Source: an uncultured Selenomonadaceae bacterium
Lineage (GTDB): Bacteria > Bacillota > Negativicutes > Selenomonadales > Selenomonadaceae
Assembly: GCA_945637225.1 (NCBI GenBank)
Contig: CALZDE010000130.1
Coordinates: 1-6,045, forward strand
Reading direction: 5' to 3'
DNA length: 6,045 nt
Part shown: positions 1 through 4,932 of the stretch, one piece after another
How positions within the stretch are numbered: position 1 is the stretch's first letter
How the letters are laid out: each line of letters begins with the position of its first letter
Program-made: the position numbers and the translations under genes
Notes under the pieces: generated by a model
Databases searched by the model: none
What the model saw: only the letters and a program-made list of their open reading frames with translations
Told to the model about the DNA's origin: nothing

Positions 1-394
1 TGTAATCATCATTTAAGTCAAAAGGAACTCCCTCTGCCTCTGCCGCCTTTGCATAAATATGATACATGGAGAATGATGGCTGTGGGAAAACAATCTTGTG
101 ATTTTTACCGCCAAAGCAGTGGAAAATCTTCTCAATAATTTCACTGGAACCATTTCCGAGCAGTACATTCTCCTTGCTCATGCCATAATTCTTAGCAATA
201 GCCTCCATCAAATCCTCTAATTCCTCATTTGGATAACGGTTAAAGGCGATGTGAGACATACGAGCCATCACACGATCCTCAACAAGTGGAGGAAGGTTCA
301 TACCACACTCATTTGCATTTACCTTTATATTCCAAGGGCGTTCTACCACATCATAAGATGGCATTTCCGCCAGTCCTTTACGATAATTATACAT
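1..394 (-). CDS. hisC: Histidinol-phosphate aminotransferase, N-terminal part (runs off left edge)
   Basis: PLP-dependent class I/II aminotransferase that converts imidazole acetol-phosphate plus glutamate to L-histidinol phosphate and 2-oxoglutarate, in the cytoplasm. Only the first 131 codons are here; family members are usually about 350-360 residues, so the catalytic PLP lysine lies outside the window. Visible family marks are the substrate-arm motif VNANE (residues 25-29), RYPN (53-56), the PLP-phosphate motif GNGSSE (80-85) and PSFSMY (106-111), where family members carry P-[ST]-[FY]-x-x-Y. The start is the ATG at 394-392. It has GAGG at 406-403, 8 nt upstream, and lies 15 nt after the hisD stop, so it is co-transcribed and translated from its own site. 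The product is aminotransferase beyond doubt. The HisC assignment rests on these motifs and on following hisD directly; a related aromatic aminotransferase is the unlikely alternative. Confidence 0.93.
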   Translation of the reverse strand, partial: MYNYRKGLAEMPSYDVVERPWNIKVNANECGMNLPPLVEDRVMARMSHIAFNRYPNEELEDLMEAIAKNYGMSKENVLLGNGSSEIIEKIFHCFGGKNHKIVFPQPSFSMYHIYAKAAEAEGVPFDLNDDY

Positions 395-409
395 AGCTTA
401 TTCCTCATT

Positions 410-1750
410 TTACTTTAATTTTCTGATACGAATAGCGTTAGCATGTGCCTGCAAGCCCTCTGCCTCAGCAAGACGGATAACATCATCACTTACCTTATCA
501 AGCTCAGGCTGGGTGTAGGAAATAATACTGGTACGCTTCATGAAGGTTTCTACATTCAGTACAGAATAATAACGGGCAGTACCGCCAGTAGGAAGCACAT
601 GGTTTGGACCTGCAAAGTAATCTCCCAGTGGCTCTGGTGAATATGCACCTAAGAAAACTGCACCTGCATTATGCACATAAGGAAGGAGATTAAATGGCTG
701 TTCGGTGAGCAGTTCCATATGTTCTGGGGCGGAAACATTCGCTAATTCCACTGCCTGAAGAATATTCTCTGCTACTACAATCAGACCGTTATTTTCAATG
801 GAAGCACGAGCGATTTCCTGACGAGGAAGCTTTGCCAGCTGAATCTCTACCTCTGCCGCTACCTTGTCTGCCAGTTCTGCACAATCAGTGATGACAATAC
901 TGGAAGCCAGCATATCATGCTCTGCCTGACTGAGCATATCTGCCGCAGTATACTGTGGGTCAGCGGTCTTATCTGCTACAATCAAAATCTCACTTGGGCC
1001 AGCGAGCATATCAATATCACAATGTCCATAAACAGCCTTCTTAGCCAAGGTAACAAAGATATTGCCAGGACCAGTAATCTTATCTACACGAGGAATAGTT
1101 TCTGTACCAAACGCCATAGCCGCAATAGCCTGTGCACCGCCAATTTTGAAAATCTTGGACACGCCAGCTTCCTTTGCCGCAATAAGTACATAAGGATTAA
1201 TCTTGCCGTTCTTTGGCGGAACCATCATAATAATTTCCTTTACGCCAGCTACAGCAGCAGGAACAGCATTCATGATAACAGAAGATGGGTAAGCCGCAGT
1301 ACCGCCTGGTACATAGATACCAACTCTGTCTAATGGAATAATGCTCTGACCGAGAATAGAGCCCTGACCACGATAGGTCATCCAGGAATTTGGCTTCTGC
1401 TCCTGATGATACTGACGAACATTAGCCGCCGCCTTCTTCAAGGACTCTACTACAGCCATATCAGCTTCTTTGTAAGCCGCTTCGTACTCAGCTTCAGTAA
1501 CAAGAATTTCATCAGGGGTAAATTCAGTACGGTCAATCAGCTTTGTATACTTAATAACAGCCTTATCGCCATCTTTGCGTACATCATTGACAATCATGTC
1601 TACTATTTCAGCGGCAGTCATGTCACGGCCAAAAAGCTGTTTGTTTATTTCACGAATGCGAGGATTTAACTCTACCTGATCAAATGCCGCCTTAGTAAGC
1701 ATCTTTTCAACAGCCTGAATACCTGCTTCTTTTACATTAACTATTTTCAT
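410..1750 (-). CDS. hisD: Histidinol dehydrogenase
   Basis: Zinc enzyme that carries out the last two steps of histidine synthesis, oxidising L-histidinol to L-histidine through histidinaldehyde with two NAD+. It has 446 residues, close to the usual 430-440. The whole family core is present: VGIYVPGG (143-150), GGAQAIAAMAFGTE (204-217), ITGPGN (225-230) and DMLAGPSE (247-254). By position, the zinc ligands are Q275, H278, D377 and H436, and the catalytic Glu-His pair is E343-H344; H384 in GPNHVLPTGG is also conserved. Nothing is missing, so an active enzyme is expected. The ATG at 1750-1748 overlaps the hisG TGA (ATGA, 4 nt), and AAGGAG (about 1764-1759) lies inside the hisG tail, which points to translational coupling. 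hisC follows 15 nt downstream. Confidence 0.98.
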   Translation of the reverse strand: MKIVNVKEAGIQAVEKMLTKAAFDQVELNPRIREINKQLFGRDMTAAEIVDMIVNDVRKDGDKAVIKYTKLIDRTEFTPDEILVTEAEYEAAYKEADMAVVESLKKAAANVRQYHQEQKPNSWMTYRGQGSILGQSIIPLDRVGIYVPGGTAAYPSSVIMNAVPAAVAGVKEIIMMVPPKNGKINPYVLIAAKEAGVSKIFKIGGAQAIAAMAFGTETIPRVDKITGPGNIFVTLAKKAVYGHCDIDMLAGPSEILIVADKTADPQYTAADMLSQAEHDMLASSIVITDCAELADKVAAEVEIQLAKLPRQEIARASIENNGLIVVAENILQAVELANVSAPEHMELLTEQPFNLLPYVHNAGAVFLGAYSPEPLGDYFAGPNHVLPTGGTARYYSVLNVETFMKRTSIISYTQPELDKVSDDVIRLAEAEGLQAHANAIRIRKLK

Positions 1751-2403
1751 TGTTTATTCTCCTTTGCCATTTCCAGGACAGTACGTAAATCCTCAGTAAG
1801 CTGATTTATTCTATCAAATTTCAGCTTGAAGCTCACACGATTACAGATGAGGCGAGCAGTCGCATCCATAATATATGCAATTTCCTCTAAATTATTTTCC
1901 CTCAGAGTAGTACCTGTTTCTACTATATCAACGATACTCTCAGAAAGTCCCACGATAGGGCCAAGCTCGATGGAACCATTTAACTTGATATATTCCATCT
2001 GCATACCCTTGCTATTGAAGAATTTCTCCGCAATGTGAGGGAACTTAGTTGCTACTCTTGTATTAGCATAATCTTCTAAGGCTGGTCTTTTCTCTGCCTT
2101 ATTAACAGCCATCATCAAATGGCATTTGCCAAATCCTAAATCCAGAAGCTCATATACATCCTGCCCTGACTCCAAAAGAACATCCTTGCCAATAATACCA
2201 ATGTCAGCCGCACCATACTCTACATAGGTAGGAACATCTGCGGTCTTGCTTATGATAAATTTAATTTTCTTTTCCTCATTGGTAATTACCAGTTTACGAG
2301 ATTTTTCGCTTAAATCTTCTGCGGTATAGCCTACCTTAGCTAAAAGATCAGCGGCCAGACCAAACAGCTTTCCCTTTGGCATAGCAATTGTTAAATATTC
2401 CAT
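1747..2403 (-). CDS. hisG: ATP phosphoribosyltransferase, short-form catalytic subunit
   Basis: Catalyses the first, committed step of histidine synthesis: ATP plus PRPP gives N1-(5-phosphoribosyl)-ATP and pyrophosphate. The 218 residues cover only the bilobed catalytic domain. Visible are the N-terminal AMPKGKL (7-13), DIGIIGKD (67-74), RVATKFP (116-122) and the PRPP-binding loop ending DIVETGTTL (159-167). The C-terminal histidine-binding regulatory domain of the long form (about 290-300 residues) is absent. In known short-form systems that role is taken by HisZ, a histidyl-tRNA-synthetase paralogue, in a hetero-octamer; no hisZ lies in the window. The ATG at 2403-2401 has a strong GGGAGGT at 2417-2411, 7 nt away. 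It is the first gene of the operon, about 46 nt behind a strong promoter, and its stop overlaps the hisD start. Confidence 0.97.
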   Translation of the reverse strand: MEYLTIAMPKGKLFGLAADLLAKVGYTAEDLSEKSRKLVITNEEKKIKFIISKTADVPTYVEYGAADIGIIGKDVLLESGQDVYELLDLGFGKCHLMMAVNKAEKRPALEDYANTRVATKFPHIAEKFFNSKGMQMEYIKLNGSIELGPIVGLSESIVDIVETGTTLRENNLEEIAYIMDATARLICNRVSFKLKFDRINQLTEDLRTVLEMAKENKQ

Positions 2404-2417
2404 GTATACAACCTCCC
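2404..2417 (-). promoter_or_regulatory. Strong hisG ribosome binding site
   Basis: GGGAGGT at 2417-2411 on the minus strand, 7 nt before the ATG. It nearly matches the anti-Shine-Dalgarno sequence and fixes the hisG start. It lies 4 nt after the small leader hairpin at 2435-2422. Confidence 0.85.
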
Positions 2418-2421
2418 GATA

Positions 2422-2435
2422 ACGGATTTTTCCGT
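2422..2435 (-). promoter_or_regulatory. Small hairpin in the his leader
   Basis: On the his transcript, ACGGA and TCCGT form a perfect 5-bp stem around an AAAA loop. The hairpin lies between the expected transcription start (near 2450) and the hisG ribosome binding site. The leader is only about 46 nt, too short for a T-box or a histidine-codon attenuator, and no run of His codons is visible. The hairpin could stabilise the 5' end or tune translation; its function is unproven and it may be incidental. Confidence 0.35.
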
Positions 2436-2456
2436 CCTAATCAAATCACAATTCAT

Positions 2457-2485
2457 ATTATACGACCTATTTTCTCATTAGTCAA
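2457..2485 (-). promoter_or_regulatory. his operon promoter (sigma-A/sigma-70 type)
   Basis: On the minus strand, the -35 box TTGACT (2485-2480) and the -10 box TATAAT (2462-2457) are separated by exactly 17 bp. This is one mismatch from full consensus. The expected transcription start is near 2450, giving a leader of roughly 46 nt before the hisG ATG. It drives hisG-hisD-hisC and whatever follows beyond the left edge. Confidence 0.88.
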
Positions 2486-2492
2486 TACTTTA

Positions 2493-2511
2493 ATTTAGTA
2501 AAGCACTAAAT
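2493..2511. promoter_or_regulatory. Inverted repeat behind the his promoter, candidate operator
   Basis: ATTTAGT (2493-2499) and ACTAAAT (2505-2511) are perfect 7-bp inverted arms around a 5-nt centre, AAAGC. The centre is about 20 bp upstream of the his -35 box, around -52 from the expected his start. It also lies some 80 bp upstream of the plus-strand start candidate. There is no T tract, so it is not a terminator. A dimeric regulator of either divergent gene could bind here. The surrounding DNA is very AT-rich, so chance formation is possible. Confidence 0.35.
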
Positions 2512-2548
2512 AATTAAATTTCAGAAAATTTCTACAAATTATTTTTGC

Positions 2549-2578
2549 TTGCAGGATTATGCTGTTATCGTGTAGAAT
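2549..2578 (+). promoter_or_regulatory. Candidate promoter of the GGDEF/EAL gene
   Basis: TTGCAG (2549-2554) and TAGAAT (2573-2578) are separated by 18 bp. Each box has two mismatches or fewer to the sigma-A consensus. The expected start near 2585 gives a leader of about 107 nt. This is the best plus-strand match in the divergent region and is clearly weaker than the his promoter facing the other way. An alternative sigma factor cannot be excluded. Confidence 0.45.
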
Positions 2579-2584
2579 ATATAT

Positions 2585-2610
2585 ATTAAATAGATTTATT
2601 AAATAGATTT
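2585..2610. repeat. Perfect tandem 13-bp repeat
   Basis: Two adjacent, identical copies of ATTAAATAGATTT occupy 2585-2597 and 2598-2610. They begin where transcription from the plus-strand promoter candidate is expected to start and run into its leader. A regulator binding in tandem or a slippage-prone tract could explain them. The copies are too few to call a phase-variable locus. Confidence 0.8.
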
Positions 2611-2632
2611 GTGTGTCCGTCTCCGTGTGACA

Positions 2633-2647
2633 GTATAGCCGTTATAC
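2633..2647 (+). promoter_or_regulatory. Short inverted repeat in the leader of the GGDEF/EAL gene
   Basis: GTATA (2633-2637) and TATAC (2643-2647) are 5-bp arms around GCCGT. They lie 45 nt before the ATG in the expected 5' leader. The stem is AU-rich and weak as RNA; as DNA it could be a half-site pair. I see no match to the c-di-GMP-I riboswitch core in this leader. Confidence 0.25.
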
Positions 2648-2679
2648 ACATTGTCCGATTTTAAATTTTAGAAATTATT

Positions 2680-2685
2680 GAGGTG
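2680..2685 (+). promoter_or_regulatory. Ribosome binding site that decides the start of the GGDEF/EAL gene
   Basis: GAGGTG at 2680-2685 lies 6 nt before the ATG at 2692. An in-frame GTG at 2683 would extend the protein by three residues, but it sits inside this Shine-Dalgarno sequence and has no site of its own, so the ATG is preferred. The downstream transporter gene uses the same GAGGTG with the same 6-nt spacing. Confidence 0.8.
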
Positions 2686-2691
2686 TTTCCT

Positions 2692-4647
2692 ATGACTGAA
2701 AGCCCAAATATAGATATTTTAACAGGTCTCCCTACCAGTCGTTATTACTGGGCCATTTTAGACGAAATGTTTGCCAACGACCCTGATGATTATTGTATGC
2801 TGACCTTGGATATTGAGCATTTCAGCTTCTTTAACAAGTGGTACGGACGTAAGAAGGGCGATGATATGCTCAATACCATCGGTTCCTTTTTGGTGGCTGT
2901 TGACAGGGTAAATGGTACTCACTCCGGCTACATGGGCGGAGATAATTTTTCGATTACATTTAAGCGTAATGCAGAGCTTGCTTCTGATTTATGTGCTGGT
3001 ATTCGTAATGTTATTTCCATGTACCCAGCTATTGATTCTTCCTTCCGCCCCTTCTTTGGCGGATACATCAACAATAATAAGGAAATCAAGCCTACTGCTA
3101 TTGAAATGTACGACTATACAGTCACTGCCATCAACAAGGCCATGGAAACAATGGATTCTGATGTATACTGGGTAGACGATGTTATGGCAGAGCGCATGCA
3201 GAAGGAAATTGACCTGATGCCTAAGATTCATATGGCTATGAAAAATGGTGAATTTACCTTCTTCCTACAGCCAAAATGTTTCCTGAATTCCGGTAAAATT
3301 ATCGGTGCCGAAGCTCTTGTAAGATGGGTAAGCCCAACAGAGGGAATGATTTCCCCTGGCAAGTTCATACCTGTTATGGAGAAGAATGGCTTTATTACCT
3401 ATTTAGACAAGTATGTATGGGAACTCGTCTGCAAAACCATTCGTCGCTGGATGGATGAAGGCCGTCGTGTACTTCCTATTTCAGTCAATGTATCACGTAT
3501 AGATGTTTATGCGCTGGACATAGTGCAGGTATTTACCAGCCTGATTGAGAAGTATAAGGTACCTGCTACCTTCATAGAAATAGAAATTACAGAAAGTGCC
3601 TACGTAGAAAATGAAGCTATTATCAAGGATGCAGAAGAAGCTTTAAAGAAGGCCGGCTTCAAAATTCTCATTGATGATTTCGGCAGTGGCTACTCATCGC
3701 TCAATATGCTGAAGGATGTTGATGCTGACGTACTGAAGCTGGATATGCGCTTTTTGGACCTCAATGAAAGCAACAATGCCAAAGGTTTGCAGATAATTGG
3801 CTCTGTCCTTAATATGGCTCATGAAATTGACCTGCCAACTATAGCTGAAGGTATCGAGACAGAGTTCCAAAAGCAGATGCTTACTCTCCTTGGCTGTGAA
3901 TATGCTCAGGGATATTACTTCTATAAGCCTCTGCCTATTCCTGAATATGAAAAGCTGTTAGAAAATCCTTCTCTGGTAGCAGATAGTGCAGTTCAGCAGA
4001 GGAAGCTTGGACGTTCCTATCTCAATGAATTGGCAGAATACTTCTGGAAGGTTGCCGAGGTAAATCCTTACACCGGTGAGTACCGCTTTATCCGCAAATT
4101 CTTTGAGCCTGACTTCATAACTACTCCACGCCCAGTAAATATCTGGGAATATATCAGCAGGTATATCAAGAATGGTTTTATTCATCAGGATGATATTACT
4201 CGTTTTCAGGATGCTTCCTGCAAGGAGTCTCTGCTCGACCAGCTTCGCATGAACCACAGAAAACGCCGTACACATATCCGTTATTTCATTGGTGATGGTT
4301 TCCGCTGGTTTGCCTTTGAGACTATTCGCTCCAACCAGTTCTCAGAAGATAATCCATGGATGCTTTTCGCGTGGAAGGAAGCAGATGTAGATACCGCCAA
4401 CAGGGAAGATACTCTCAGCGTAATGTACGATGCATTCCGCACCATTATCAAGCTTAATCCGCTTAACGGTGATTTTTCCATTATAAAAGCAAGTCCTAAG
4501 GAACTGAGTGATTTCAGCGAGGTTTCCAAGGATATATTCATTTGGGCAAAGATATTTGCTGGCAGACTGCATACCGATGATATGGAAAACTTCTACAAGT
4601 TCATTGATGTAGTTGCCGTAAGACGTCATTTTATTTCCGGCGGTTGA
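2692..4647 (+). CDS. Degenerate GGDEF - EAL c-di-GMP phosphodiesterase with C-terminal PAS-like modules (ended by in-frame TGA)
   Basis: Predicted cytoplasmic c-di-GMP phosphodiesterase of 651 residues from the ATG, with no signal peptide or membrane segment. Residues about 5-165 are a GGDEF domain with DILTGLPT near the start and a degenerate signature GGDNF (82-86). The catalytic Glu is Asn and there is no RxxD inhibitory site, so cyclase activity is unlikely; such domains can still bind GTP and stimulate the EAL domain. Residues about 175-425 are an EAL domain with every expected catalytic feature: EAL (207-209), the Asn of SVNVS (266), EITE (298-301), DDFGSGYSS (328-336), the Lys of LKLD (349), EGIE (386-389) and the Gln of QGYYF (406). 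It should hydrolyse c-di-GMP to pGpG. After the EAL domain come one complete PAS-like module (about 440-570) and the first half of a second. The TGA at 4645-4647 interrupts that second copy; the frame continues to 4830. The gene is divergent from hisG and appears monocistronic. Confidence 0.93.
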   Translation: MTESPNIDILTGLPTSRYYWAILDEMFANDPDDYCMLTLDIEHFSFFNKWYGRKKGDDMLNTIGSFLVAVDRVNGTHSGYMGGDNFSITFKRNAELASDLCAGIRNVISMYPAIDSSFRPFFGGYINNNKEIKPTAIEMYDYTVTAINKAMETMDSDVYWVDDVMAERMQKEIDLMPKIHMAMKNGEFTFFLQPKCFLNSGKIIGAEALVRWVSPTEGMISPGKFIPVMEKNGFITYLDKYVWELVCKTIRRWMDEGRRVLPISVNVSRIDVYALDIVQVFTSLIEKYKVPATFIEIEITESAYVENEAIIKDAEEALKKAGFKILIDDFGSGYSSLNMLKDVDADVLKLDMRFLDLNESNNAKGLQIIGSVLNMAHEIDLPTIAEGIETEFQKQMLTLLGCEYAQGYYFYKPLPIPEYEKLLENPSLVADSAVQQRKLGRSYLNELAEYFWKVAEVNPYTGEYRFIRKFFEPDFITTPRPVNIWEYISRYIKNGFIHQDDITRFQDASCKESLLDQLRMNHRKRRTHIRYFIGDGFRWFAFETIRSNQFSEDNPWMLFAWKEADVDTANREDTLSVMYDAFRTIIKLNPLNGDFSIIKASPKELSDFSEVSKDIFIWAKIFAGRLHTDDMENFYKFIDVVAVRRHFISGG

Positions 4648-4830
4648 AAGCTGGAAATTTCTGTAAGACATAAAGATAAAGACAATGAATACCAGTGGCT
4701 GATACTTACCCTTATGGCCAGTCTTGATTTTACCCCGGAGGAACCGGAATTGATGTTTACGGTAAGAGAATGTGATGCTGACCCAGCTAAGCATAAGATA
4801 CTTTTGCCTAATACTAATATTAGCGATTAA
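4648..4830 (+). pseudogene. Severed 3' end of the GGDEF/EAL gene (60 codons after the in-frame TGA)
   Basis: Directly after the TGA, the same frame stays open for 60 codons to a TAA at 4828-4830. The translation begins KLEISVRHKDKDNEYQW and is coding-like. It matches the end of the upstream PAS-like module: EYQWLILTLM against GFRWFAFETI, and ELMFTVRECDAD against WMLFAWKEADVD. The two Trp residues lie 130 residues apart, the same spacing as NPYTGEY and NPLNGDF earlier in the two modules. The segment has no ribosome binding site or start of its own, so it is the lost C-terminus and not a separate gene. The full-length ancestor would be about 712 residues. If the TGA is read through or is an error, this belongs to the preceding CDS. 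Confidence 0.88.
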
Positions 4831-4864
4831 CGACAAAAGTAAATTTAATAAAAAATTAAACAGG

Positions 4865-4911
4865 AAACACTCTCTGATAATGTCTAGTCCATTGTAAGAG
4901 AGTGTGTTCTT
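4865..4911 (+). terminator. Long hairpin, probable terminator of the GGDEF/EAL gene
   Basis: ACACTCTCT (4867-4875) pairs perfectly with AGAGAGTGT (4897-4905). After one mismatch the stem continues ATAATG (4877-4882) with CATTGT (4890-4895), one pair being T-G, closing on a 7-nt loop. The 3' side is followed by TTCTTTG, a poor T tract, so termination may be incomplete. The upstream side is A-rich, which would give a better U tract on the opposite strand, although no minus-strand gene ends here. Only 27 nt separate the hairpin from the transporter ATG, so it may instead, or also, be a leader structure of that gene. Confidence 0.6.
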
Positions 4912-4932
4912 TGTGTGTATGAGGTGTTATTT

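Noticed and set aside
917..1333. 138-codon plus-strand open frame opposite hisD
   Set aside because: It is a shadow of hisD, which is conserved along its full length; the translation is rich in Asn, Ser, Arg and Cys without any family feature.
2404..2450. Histidine T-box or leader-peptide attenuator for the his operon
   Set aside because: The expected leader is only about 46 nt, without His-codon runs, T-box sequence or a terminator/antiterminator pair.
2586..2691. c-di-GMP riboswitch in the leader of the GGDEF/EAL gene
   Set aside because: The leader is about 107 nt and AT-rich; I see no match to the conserved GEMM core or its tetraloop-receptor arrangement.
4648..4700. Possible bacterial SECIS element after the in-frame TGA
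   Set aside because: Only a 4-bp helix around a long A-rich loop can be drawn; there is no compact stem with a G-containing apical loop at the distance expected for SelB.
4814..4823. Perfect 10-bp palindrome CTAATATTAG
   Set aside because: It lies within the last codons of the severed reading frame, is AT-rich, lacks a following T tract and is short enough to arise by chance.
4342..4836. 164-codon minus-strand open frame opposite the end of the c-di-GMP gene
   Set aside because: It lies antisense to a frame with clear domain homology, has no recognisable motif or good ribosome binding site, and its translation looks like non-coding composition.
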